Origin: Nitrospira sp.
Lineage (GTDB): Bacteria; Nitrospirota; Nitrospiria; Nitrospirales; Nitrospiraceae
Reading direction: 5' to 3'
DNA length: 64,000 bases
NCBI GenBank assembly: GCA_037045225.1
Contig: JBAOHZ010000009.1
Span: 868,001 to 932,000 of the forward strand
A model generated the notes under the pieces. It was given only the letters and a program-made list of their open reading frames with translations, was not told the origin of the DNA and made no database searches. Position numbers and translations under genes: made by a program. Position 1 is the first letter of the stretch. Every line of letters begins with the position of its first letter. Below, piece by piece: positions 34,838 to 42,556 of this stretch.

Positions 34838-36622
34838 TTAGAGGACCTTACCCTTTTTCTTGTTGGCACGGCGGGTCAGCATCCACCCTTCCAAAAACAC
34901 CACGCCAACAGCAATCACCGCGGGATAGATGTACACTTCCTGCGGGATCGGAGGCTGCAAGATCGTGTAATAGAAGGCCGACACGGCCATCTTGCGTCCG
35001 GCGTCGCCATTATGTCCATCCCAGGCAAAAAAGACCATCGGGATGTACTTACCGATATCGAACCGCGTGTACTCATCATAATCATCTTTGTCGCCCTTCA
35101 GGGGACGGGAGATCATGACGGTCCATTGCCCGTTCTTCCACTCTGACTTCAGGAGCTTAACTTTTTCTTCGAAATCGTCACGCTCCTCGAAGTCCTGATC
35201 CCAACCAGTTCCCTTGAAGGAACGGAGCGAACCATCCGCCTCCCACTTCAAGATGTCCGCGTTGAACTTCGCATCTCCCCACAAATATCGTGGTTTAAAT
35301 GGGGCAGGGATCTCCTGCCACTTGATCGGGAATTGGAACGCGATACCATCGTTATAGACGGCATAGTTGTTCTGAGCAGCAGCGATTGACCCCTCTTCTC
35401 CGGTTTTCGGAGCCTGCTCCTTGACACCGAAGTTCTCAACATTGACTTGAGTCGGCGCCCAAGGAAGCTTTCCTTCGGCAACACTCTTCGTCCGGTCATC
35501 CCACTGGATCAAGTACACCACATTCTTTTCGTTGTACAGCGACTTAACCCAGATATCATCGATACGATTCACAAAGTTACGTGGCTTATGGGTGATCTGA
35601 CCGCCCATCGCAACATAACGACGGCCCTGCTTCTTCCACATTTCATTCTCAGGGTCGTTTGAAATTTCCCCTTCGACGGCAGCGGAAGGAACAACGAAGT
35701 TAATCTTCGGCTTATCGGTCAGCGGATCGATGCCGAGCGGCTTACCTTCAACATCACGCTCGCACAACGAGTTGACGAAATTGGCAATGCTCCACCGATC
35801 TTCCACCGACGTACTATCGGCGAATGAGGGCATCGGCGTGCCGTTGACACCCGTCGAGAACGTGCGGAAAATATTCCGCACGTTGTACGGATCTTGGCGG
35901 CTCCCACGGAAGTTCCAACACTTGTGCCAATCCGCAGGCTGGATCGAAAAGCCCCAGTCATCTTTTAGATTGAAAGCGTTTCCATCTCCTCGACCTTCTA
36001 CCCCATGGCACTCGATACACTTTTTGTCGACAATCAACTGAGCGCCCTTCTTAATGCTTTCTTCCGTCGCTTCAGCAGGCTTGAGGGTACCGAGCTGAAG
36101 TACGGTTTGCGTCTCAGATTGTTTGTCCGTAAACTTACGATCCTTGACCAATTGCGTGGTCACAAACGACAAGACCTGAACACGCTGTTCCTCGGTCAAA
36201 ATGCCTTCCCACGGAGGCATGGCAGATCCTGGAAGTCCATGCGTAACCGTATCGAGAAGGTCGTTCTTTCCGGAATCAGGGTTCTTCTCGTTATAGTTGA
36301 ACAGCGGCAACTCTCCACTTGCCGTATGGCGAATCTTAAACGTGCCCTGATTGAAATTCCTCGGCCGCGGCCAGAGCCGATCAGCACCTGGTCCGTCACC
36401 GGCGCCATCAACTCCGTGACACCATACGCACTTGGTGAAATACACCCGCTTTCCTGCTTCAATCATTTCCGCTGGAGGTGCCGGAGACAATTCCGCCTTT
36501 GCGAAACCTTCCGGAAGATCTGCAGCGTGGCCCAATCCAACCGCGCTGGCGGAAAGGATAAGGGCACCTAAGGCCGCTCCGATAATCGGGGTCGGCTTTA
36601 CGTTCATACGAAGTTTGCTCAT
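34838..36622 (-). CDS. Diheme cytochrome c fused to an NxrC/ethylbenzene dehydrogenase gamma-like domain, membrane anchored
   Basis: About 594 residues. After a signal segment come two class I cytochrome c domains (CVWCH then CIECH), then a domain related to the heme-b gamma subunit of type II DMSO-reductase enzymes (SLYNEKNVVYLIQWDDRTKS, AGRKMAVSAFYYTIL), and a C-terminal membrane helix (IYPAVIAVGVVFLEGWMLT). The part that in the two short NxrC-like proteins reads CMGQ is PRYLWGDA here, so the expected Met ligand is not conserved while the Lys-bearing end is. GAGG lies 6 bases before ATG 36622. It is last in an operon with two membrane cytochromes and a bd-like oxidase, so it probably carries electrons to or from that complex. 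Confidence 0.85.
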   Translation of the reverse strand: MSKLRMNVKPTPIIGAALGALILSASAVGLGHAADLPEGFAKAELSPAPPAEMIEAGKRVYFTKCVWCHGVDGAGDGPGADRLWPRPRNFNQGTFKIRHTASGELPLFNYNEKNPDSGKNDLLDTVTHGLPGSAMPPWEGILTEEQRVQVLSFVTTQLVKDRKFTDKQSETQTVLQLGTLKPAEATEESIKKGAQLIVDKKCIECHGVEGRGDGNAFNLKDDWGFSIQPADWHKCWNFRGSRQDPYNVRNIFRTFSTGVNGTPMPSFADSTSVEDRWSIANFVNSLCERDVEGKPLGIDPLTDKPKINFVVPSAAVEGEISNDPENEMWKKQGRRYVAMGGQITHKPRNFVNRIDDIWVKSLYNEKNVVYLIQWDDRTKSVAEGKLPWAPTQVNVENFGVKEQAPKTGEEGSIAAAQNNYAVYNDGIAFQFPIKWQEIPAPFKPRYLWGDAKFNADILKWEADGSLRSFKGTGWDQDFEERDDFEEKVKLLKSEWKNGQWTVMISRPLKGDKDDYDEYTRFDIGKYIPMVFFAWDGHNGDAGRKMAVSAFYYTILQPPIPQEVYIYPAVIAVGVVFLEGWMLTRRANKKKGKVL

Positions 36623-36669
36623 TGTTAACCTCACCACCTGTTCTCCCAGGTTGTTTGTAAGATTCAGGA

Positions 36670-37707
36670 TTAGTCCCATGTCCGAGGATAGTATCCCGTG
36701 TGCCAATATTCGAACAAGATCACCTTCCAGATTTCATCAGTGGTCAGGTGCTGTTCCCATGGTGGCATGACTGACGCCCAAGGGAATCCTTCGTTCGGCA
36801 ACCCAATTCCGCCTTTAGCGACGCGCCAGAAAATGAAGGTTTCCTGCAACTGGGCGATCGTTCCCGGATCCGTGAAGTTAGCGGGAATCGGATTAAACGC
36901 AAAGGCATGCAGACCGCGGCCGTTCAGGTTGTCACCGTGACAGAAGTGGCAATTCTGGAAGAATATTTCACCACCCTCTCGCACGTACTTCAGATAACCT
37001 TCAGCTTTGTCATCCCAAGGGTTGGCATTCGGGGCCATTAATCTCCCCATGCCCTGCTCCACGATCAACTTATTGCTGTAGGCCTGATCATATTTGCCTT
37101 CGAGATTCACCCGGAATGGATTCTGTGATGTTTGCAACGTATAGGTCTTGCCGTGCACCTTCGTGCTGGCTGGCGGTGCCGGATGTACCGTCCGAAGCTC
37201 AATCGGCTCATCCACACTTGGCTTCATGGTCATGAAGGAGAATCCGCCGATAAGGATGGGCAACAGAATGAGATACATCGTTCTGAGCGCCTTGTGGAAT
37301 CCAGTATTGGCATCCAGGACATTCAGGATAGGCTGACGAAACTTCTTCCAATCCTCTTCGTTCGCGGAGACCCACATAAATACCGCAACGAATGACACGG
37401 TTCCGTACATCGCACGCACGCTGAACGGAATTGGCGGATAGATACGAAACTTCAGGTAGGCTTGGATAAATGCCCAAAACAACACTCCCTGCCAGAACCG
37501 AGGGAAGGCCATTCCCATTGAATTGGCCAGATAGCTGAGGCCGGTAAAACCAGCCACAAATATAGCTAGCTCACTCAATACCTGCATGGGCATATAGCCC
37601 TCAACGAGCCTGACCGTATTCGAGGGAATCACTCCGAAGATCATGCCGATCAACATGAGCAGTCCCAGGACTCCGAGCAGTGCCCCGACTGACATTAATG
37701 CTTTCAT
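36670..37707 (-). CDS. Membrane protein with C-terminal cytochrome c domain
   Basis: 345 residues. The N-terminal half has about five hydrophobic segments (from VGALLGVLGLLMLIGMIFG to TMYLILLPILIGGFSFMTM), and the C-terminal half is a class I cytochrome c with one heme site (NCHFCHGDNLNGRG) and a MPPWEQHLT segment containing a likely Met ligand. Orientation should put the heme in the periplasm. I do not recognise the membrane part. It is between the diheme/gamma fusion and a second membrane cytochrome, 47 bases from the former's start, in one operon. Confidence 0.8.
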   Translation of the reverse strand: MKALMSVGALLGVLGLLMLIGMIFGVIPSNTVRLVEGYMPMQVLSELAIFVAGFTGLSYLANSMGMAFPRFWQGVLFWAFIQAYLKFRIYPPIPFSVRAMYGTVSFVAVFMWVSANEEDWKKFRQPILNVLDANTGFHKALRTMYLILLPILIGGFSFMTMKPSVDEPIELRTVHPAPPASTKVHGKTYTLQTSQNPFRVNLEGKYDQAYSNKLIVEQGMGRLMAPNANPWDDKAEGYLKYVREGGEIFFQNCHFCHGDNLNGRGLHAFAFNPIPANFTDPGTIAQLQETFIFWRVAKGGIGLPNEGFPWASVMPPWEQHLTTDEIWKVILFEYWHTGYYPRTWD

Positions 37708-37755
37708 GTCCTCATCTCCCTTTCTTCCGCAGTAGCAACCAGATACCCATCGCAG

Positions 37756-39069
37756 TTAGGACGCCTTAGGAGGCTCTTTTCCTTCATGAACCTGCGAAAG
37801 GTAATCTACAAGTTTCTTGAGCGCACCGGCACTAAGCTTTTGGCCGAACACCTTGGGCATAGTGTTATCCGGGAAACCCTTCACCACGTAGGCACTCGGC
37901 TCGACAATGGATTCCATGATGTAATCAGGGACGCTCTTGGCCTTCCCCTTATAATCCTTGTCCTTGATGCGCAAGGGAGCGTTCGTTCCCTCAACCAGTT
38001 TCGGCCCGATCGTGCCCGTCGCCCCGGCGATACCAGGGATGGTATGGCAGGCCACGCACTGACCTTTGGCAAAAATCTGATCAACAGGCTCGGTCCCATC
38101 CGCCATCAACGCACTGGCGCCAGCTTTGGCATCACCCTCGGCCTGCTGCTTCGGACGGTCGGCCTCAGGAATAAACTTCTCATACGATTTCACGATCTCA
38201 TCAAAAGATGGAGCCTCACGGCCCTCTCTCACATAGAGCCATGTATCGACAGCCGCCAATTCCGCAATGGACAAGGAAATCGGTGGCTTGTGAATCGACG
38301 GCATTGGGCTCACTTTGTCATTGGTGCCCTTCACGCCGTAGCCAGCAACCACAAAACAGCTCGGACAGGCATGGGATTCTGCAATATATTCTTGCCCATT
38401 CTCAGCGGTCCCGGAACCTGGGAATGCTTCCTTCTGGTCAGAATCACGAGCCGCTGCATTACCCTTGTGATAGCGAGGATCATCAATCTGGGTCCCTGCA
38501 CGCTCCGGAAGTCCATCCAGGTTTGGCGCTCGCTCACCCAACATGCCCTTGTGGAACGCGTGACAGAGGGGACATTGCCCTTTGCCGATAGCCCCCTGCA
38601 CCTTATTCTGCCCGACTCCGCCAAAGATGATCTTCTCACCCTCGTCGGCAAGTTCTGTCTGCGGCATATTGCTGAAATCTTTCTTTTCTTCGACAGGCGG
38701 GAAACCGCCCTCTACCTGAGGCAACCAGTTACCATAGCCAGAAAGTGCAGCCGCGATAAAAAACATGAATCCGCCAATCTTCAGCAAGGCACTGATATTA
38801 GTGAAATACAGCGCCATCATGAAGCTCATCGACGTGATCAAGACCAGCGACACTGGTAACAATCTCGACTCTTCAAAGAAATTCATCTTGTAATTGGCGA
38901 TGGCCATAAAAAGAAGCACCGCGCCAATGATGCCGATGAACGTCTTGAACACCGCACGCTTGTTGGCAACAGGATCCGAAATGGACGCCTTAAAATAGAA
39001 CATCAGGGCCACAAGGATCCCTAATGCAGGCCAGCCCATCGCTAAGGCCGCTTTAATGAGTTCAATCAC
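37756..39069 (-). CDS. Membrane-anchored diheme cytochrome c
   Basis: 437 residues: four N-terminal membrane helices (residues 1 to about 115) followed by two cytochrome c domains with CPLCH near 165 and CVACH near 340. A third cysteine pair, CPSCF, lies late in the first domain and lacks the heme His, so it is probably a disulfide or metal site. Axial Met candidates are in SPMPSIHKPPI and NTMPKVFG. It starts at GTG 39069 after GGAGG. It sits directly downstream of the bd-like oxidase and should pass electrons between periplasm and that core. Confidence 0.82.
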   Translation of the reverse strand: MIELIKAALAMGWPALGILVALMFYFKASISDPVANKRAVFKTFIGIIGAVLLFMAIANYKMNFFEESRLLPVSLVLITSMSFMMALYFTNISALLKIGGFMFFIAAALSGYGNWLPQVEGGFPPVEEKKDFSNMPQTELADEGEKIIFGGVGQNKVQGAIGKGQCPLCHAFHKGMLGERAPNLDGLPERAGTQIDDPRYHKGNAAARDSDQKEAFPGSGTAENGQEYIAESHACPSCFVVAGYGVKGTNDKVSPMPSIHKPPISLSIAELAAVDTWLYVREGREAPSFDEIVKSYEKFIPEADRPKQQAEGDAKAGASALMADGTEPVDQIFAKGQCVACHTIPGIAGATGTIGPKLVEGTNAPLRIKDKDYKGKAKSVPDYIMESIVEPSAYVVKGFPDNTMPKVFGQKLSAGALKKLVDYLSQVHEGKEPPKAS

Positions 39070-39155
39070 AGCTCAAACCTCCTGCAGGAGGGGAAGGCTC
39101 TGGCCACCATGATGACCAGACACCCTCCCTCATTGATTCATTTCTTGCGCTTTGA

Positions 39156-41078
39156 TTAGTGACCAACTGCTGGCGCCGTCGCCCGACCGGGCACAGCCGC
39201 CTTCACTTCGACAGGAGCTTTCTTAGCAGCAAGGGCCCCTAACCAAAAGACGAACATGATAGAAATCCAGAAAAAGAGCACGTTGGCCGAAATCATATTC
39301 GCAGCGAATCCCACGGTATGGGTGTAGGCCCATGGTGAGTTATCGCGCATAATTTCATTGACGTGCCAAAACAGGCGGACGGACGACCTGATGTAACCCA
39401 TCAGGCCCATCATCCACGTAAACGCTGTCGCCAACATGATGAGGGCATACTGCGAGCGGGCTGAAATTTTACCCCACTCAATCGGTCCCATCTGCTTCGC
39501 ACCCTTCATCATGACGCTATTCAGGGCGAACATGAAGAAGAGGCAGGACAACGTGGTAGCCACCTGCGGGACAGACAATCCGACGCGCACGTTGGCTGGA
39601 ATATAGTAGCCGTAGATAGCCAACATAATGATGTTGAGGTACGCGAAGAAGAAGAAACATCCCATGAAGATGTTCCCGAACTTCGCCCACGACACCGTCG
39701 AGACCTTATTGCCTCGCATGTACCAGACGAAACTAAGAACGGTGGTCGTAATGATCACGTTGATGCCGCCGTTCTTGGCCGACATGACACCGTAGTTGCC
39801 TAGCACCGGGTGCTGCTGACCACCCATCGCCTTCAACTCGGCGGGAGTCATAACGATCGTATGCGGCGTAATAAAGACCAGGAATCCGCAGGTCAGCAAG
39901 AACACGAGATACTTGATATAGCGCTGATACTTCTCCGCCCCTCGCATCCGGCCCAATGCTTGCCAGAGATAGTAGTTGGTGCTGAGAAAGAGAATACCGA
40001 TCATGGTGGCCTGAATGATGAACAACCACGCCAACAAACCGCCCATCAAGGTAATACCCATCTGCTGACGATAGGCATAAACTTCGCGCATCAACCAGTA
40101 ACCAGCGAACGGCAAGGGAATGAGGAACGCCACGCCGAGCGCCATCGCGATATAACCCATCCAGTCATAGTGGGCGCGCTCTTCATCGGTTTTTGCCGAC
40201 AGGAATCGGTAGGCCGCATAGGCCGCGACGACGCCGCCGCCAAATGCCATATTACCCAAGATTCGGTGCAGATTGAGCGGATTCCACAAGGCCGTGTGGA
40301 TCACGTGCCAAATGTTCCCCAGGTACCGTCCCTGCTCATCGACTCCGGCAGGTGACATCATGAAACCAATCCATGAGTTCGCCAGGAACATCAGGATAGT
40401 ACCAATGACGTTGAGGACAACGGACATGCTGAGGTGAATCCACTTCAGGAATCCCTCCTTCATCTTGTCCCAGCCATAGTAATAGATGTACAGCGTCCCA
40501 CTCTCCGCCACGAACATCAATGCATAGATATGCATGACCGGCCTAAAGATACCCGAGAGGTATTGGAAAAAGGCAGGGTAGAGCGTGAGGAAGGTGAAGA
40601 TCAGAATGCCGCCCAGAATAGCCGTCAACGAGTAGGCCGTCAGACTGATCTTAATAAAGTCGTAGGCCAGCTGATCGTAGCGCTTAGCCATGGCCTTATC
40701 CTTGGTGACGACCCCCATGAATTCGATGACCATACAGAAAATAGGAACAGCCAACACGAAGCTGCCGTAGTAAAGATGCTGCTGGTTAGCAAACCAGAGC
40801 AGGACGCGACTCTCAAAGTTGTACCGCGGATAGTCCTTGTCGCTATCCGTGGTTTTCGGAGCCGGCGGACCCGAGACAATGCCCTCCGTCTTGTAATAAA
40901 CGTCCTTACCCTTCTCAACCTTCTTTGCGTCACCACCCTCCGCCTTCACGCCAGCGGCAGGAGCGCCACCGTCGCTAGCAAGAGCAGGGATCGCAACCAG
41001 AATAGGCATGAGGAGGAGGCCGATCATTGCGCACAGCGCCATGATCGACATCAACTTCGTGCGGGTTACAGAGCCCAT
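39156..41078 (-). CDS. Cytochrome bd-like putative oxidase subunit (Nitrospira type), copy 1
   Basis: 640 residues. After a signal-like N-terminus and a ~60-residue periplasmic stretch there are a dozen or more membrane helices. His residues that could bind hemes or copper are in NQQHLYYGSF, WNPLNLHRILGN, ITPHTIVM, GQQHPVLGNYG and LFWHVNEIM; PFAGYWLMREVYAY resembles a stretch of CydA. Such proteins have been proposed as the terminal oxidase of Nitrospira, since canonical heme-copper oxidases are missing there. That is published inference, and the electron donor is not settled. GGAGG lies 6 bases before ATG 41078. It is preceded by two microprotein genes and followed by cytochrome genes in one operon. 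Confidence 0.85.
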   Translation of the reverse strand: MGSVTRTKLMSIMALCAMIGLLLMPILVAIPALASDGGAPAAGVKAEGGDAKKVEKGKDVYYKTEGIVSGPPAPKTTDSDKDYPRYNFESRVLLWFANQQHLYYGSFVLAVPIFCMVIEFMGVVTKDKAMAKRYDQLAYDFIKISLTAYSLTAILGGILIFTFLTLYPAFFQYLSGIFRPVMHIYALMFVAESGTLYIYYYGWDKMKEGFLKWIHLSMSVVLNVIGTILMFLANSWIGFMMSPAGVDEQGRYLGNIWHVIHTALWNPLNLHRILGNMAFGGGVVAAYAAYRFLSAKTDEERAHYDWMGYIAMALGVAFLIPLPFAGYWLMREVYAYRQQMGITLMGGLLAWLFIIQATMIGILFLSTNYYLWQALGRMRGAEKYQRYIKYLVFLLTCGFLVFITPHTIVMTPAELKAMGGQQHPVLGNYGVMSAKNGGINVIITTTVLSFVWYMRGNKVSTVSWAKFGNIFMGCFFFFAYLNIIMLAIYGYYIPANVRVGLSVPQVATTLSCLFFMFALNSVMMKGAKQMGPIEWGKISARSQYALIMLATAFTWMMGLMGYIRSSVRLFWHVNEIMRDNSPWAYTHTVGFAANMISANVLFFWISIMFVFWLGALAAKKAPVEVKAAVPGRATAPAVGH

Positions 41079-41141
41079 GAGTTACCTCCTTGATACATCG
41101 CGTATGTGAACAACAACTTCAAACCCCTCCCCGTCGGAACA

Positions 41142-41264
41142 TTACTTCCGAAGGAGATACCAAAAGTCCAAGCCCTGCGCGTCCATCAAAAAGTGGTCAA
41201 CAGCCGCAAAAAACGAGACGCAGATCACTACCGATACGACGACGTACACAATTGTTTGGCCCAT
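41142..41264 (-). CDS. 40-residue single-helix membrane microprotein
   Basis: ATG 41264 to TAA gives 40 residues: a short polar start, one membrane helix (IVYVVVSVVICVSFFAAVDHF) and a C-terminal MDAQGLDFWYLLRK. A G-rich ribosome-binding stretch (GGGGGG) lies 5-6 bases upstream. It sits 63 bases before the bd-like oxidase, in the same direction. Position and size recall CydX- or CcoQ-like accessory subunits of terminal oxidases, but no homology to those is evident. Probably a structural subunit of the bd-like complex. Confidence 0.65.
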   Translation of the reverse strand: MGQTIVYVVVSVVICVSFFAAVDHFLMDAQGLDFWYLLRK

Positions 41265-41314
41265 CTCAAACCCCCCTCAACAAGATGAACAAATTCCCAG
41301 GCCAGAATACTGGA

Positions 41315-41434
41315 TCAGCATGGGCACTGAATGCCGCCAAACCAGTAGAAAAACCAAAGACCGACTGCCAGGGTGATGTAGAAAATCATTTTGCCGATCT
41401 TAACCTTGACGTCATCCTGAGCAGCTTCCATCAT
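41315..41434 (-). CDS. 39-residue single-helix membrane microprotein
   Basis: ATG 41434 (or 41431) to TGA encodes 39 residues: a charged N-terminus with DDVKVKIGK, one membrane helix (MIFYITLAVGLWFFYWF) and a C-terminal CPC motif. GGGGAG precedes the start. It is 50 bases upstream of the 40-residue gene and opens the operon that continues into the bd-like oxidase. The C-terminal Cys-Pro-Cys could bind metal or heme, which is speculative. Confidence 0.65.
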   Translation of the reverse strand: MMEAAQDDVKVKIGKMIFYITLAVGLWFFYWFGGIQCPC

Positions 41435-41468
41435 GATTCTCCCCAACGGTTTAAGTACGTATTTTGAA

Positions 41469-41497
41469 TTGACACACCAGCGACGCTGTGTTAATCA
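41469..41497 (+). promoter_or_regulatory. Putative promoter of the 34-residue gene
   Basis: TTGACA (41469-41474) and TAATCA (41492-41497) are 17 bases apart, with a weak inverted repeat (ACAC...AGCG-A-CGCT...GTGT) between them. It is oriented toward ATG 41534. The -35 box is a perfect match; the -10 box is poor. The oppositely directed oxidase operon must also start in this 100-base gap. Confidence 0.35.
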
Positions 41498-41533
41498 AAA
41501 TCCCTCACGCACATGATTTTTAAAGGGATTTTT

Positions 41534-41638
41534 ATGGCTAAAAATTCAAAAGTGTTCGACATTATAGTTTTGGCTGGAATGGTTGTCAATATCATTTTGG
41601 CCGTGTTTCTGATCCTCTACTACTTTGATTTCCTATGA
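41534..41638 (+). CDS. 34-residue single-helix membrane microprotein, plus strand
   Basis: 34 residues: MAKNSKVFD followed by one long membrane helix (LAGMVVNIILAVFLILYYF). AAGGGA lies 5 bases before the ATG. It is divergent from the bd-like oxidase operon and its 3' end overlaps the 3' end of the sulfatase-modifying-factor-like gene at 41592 by 47 bases, in opposite orientation. The protein-like composition and good ribosome-binding site support a real gene. Function is unknown; a third small subunit of an oxidase complex is one idea. Confidence 0.55.
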   Translation: MAKNSKVFDIIVLAGMVVNIILAVFLILYYFDFL

Positions 41639-42545
41639 TTTTCTCCGCGGCTGGTCCTGCTCCAGACTGGGTAGTTCCCACACTCGATTGAGCACATCGA
41701 AAGCCGATGGTTTCATCCCGAAAGTCCGCCATCATCTTGCTGCGTGCGGTGATGCGTAAATCGGACCCTGCGCTGGTATAGGCCGCCCCTCGCAACACCT
41801 TATAGGTTCCGTACTCAGGACTTTGTGGGTTACGATCGGCAGCCGCAGCATAGGCACCCTCCAGATACCAATCACCCACCCACTCCATGACGTTGCCGGC
41901 ACCGTCCATGACCCCGTATGGGCTAGCATCACTCTTCACTCGCCCGACCGGCGCCGCCACCTCAAAGCCGTCGTCCACTCGAGCCCAATTCGCCCCGTTC
42001 GGCACCTCAACGTTTCCCCATGGCCACAGGCGCCCGTCAGGCCCGCGCATCGCCTTCTCCCACTCCGCCTCAGTGGGCAATCGCCTGCCGCGCCATTCGC
42101 AGTACGCCTTCGCATCCTCCCAGGACACATACACCGCCGGCTGATTCACCCCGCGCATTCGCAGCGTATTTTTGGCATACCGGGGGGGAGGTCCGGACTT
42201 CCGATGCCCAGTGGCTTTTACAAATGCGGCATATTGCGCGTTGGTCACTTCATAGCGATCGATTTGAAATTGGTCGAGGTAAATGGTCCGCTCAGGCTGC
42301 TCATCGAACCCACCCCGATTGGTCCCAAACACAAACGGCCCACCAGGAATTACGACGAGCTCTTCTTCAAGAGGCTCTTCGACGGAGGCCGACTCAGGAT
42401 TCGAGCCTTCCTGGTCCTGCTCAACCGGTTGGGGCTCAGCCTCAAACGGAGTGGAAACCGTTCCGCGAAGAATCGCTATGATGGGCAAGCTCGCGGCAAA
42501 CAGCACCACCAAAAGGAAGATCACTTTGAATCGCGTTTCGAGCAT
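41592..42545 (-). CDS. Membrane-anchored formylglycine-generating-enzyme-like (SUMF1/FGE-fold) protein, copy 1
   Basis: 317 residues: one N-terminal membrane helix (VIFLLVVLFAASLPIIAIL), a Glu-rich linker, then a full FGE-sulfatase fold (VVIPGGPFVFGTNRGG, DRYEVTNAQYAAFV, RLPTEAEWEKAMRG, GVMDGAGNVMEWVGDWY, LRGAAYTSAGSDLRITARS, ETIGFRCA). Most bacterial proteins of this fold are not sulfatase activators; the two catalytic Cys of true FGE are not evident. It is periplasm-facing. It is adjacent to a second copy of the family in the bd-like cluster, so cofactor or protein modification is possible. Confidence 0.85.
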   Translation of the reverse strand: MLETRFKVIFLLVVLFAASLPIIAILRGTVSTPFEAEPQPVEQDQEGSNPESASVEEPLEEELVVIPGGPFVFGTNRGGFDEQPERTIYLDQFQIDRYEVTNAQYAAFVKATGHRKSGPPPRYAKNTLRMRGVNQPAVYVSWEDAKAYCEWRGRRLPTEAEWEKAMRGPDGRLWPWGNVEVPNGANWARVDDGFEVAAPVGRVKSDASPYGVMDGAGNVMEWVGDWYLEGAYAAAADRNPQSPEYGTYKVLRGAAYTSAGSDLRITARSKMMADFRDETIGFRCAQSSVGTTQSGAGPAAEKIIGNQSSRGSETRPK

Positions 42546-42556
42546 GGTGCGGACGA

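Noticed and set aside
41090..41467. Plus-strand open frame of 125 codons opposite the two microprotein genes
   Set aside because: No membrane helix or domain and no Shine-Dalgarno; the minus-strand microproteins have both and fit the operon direction.
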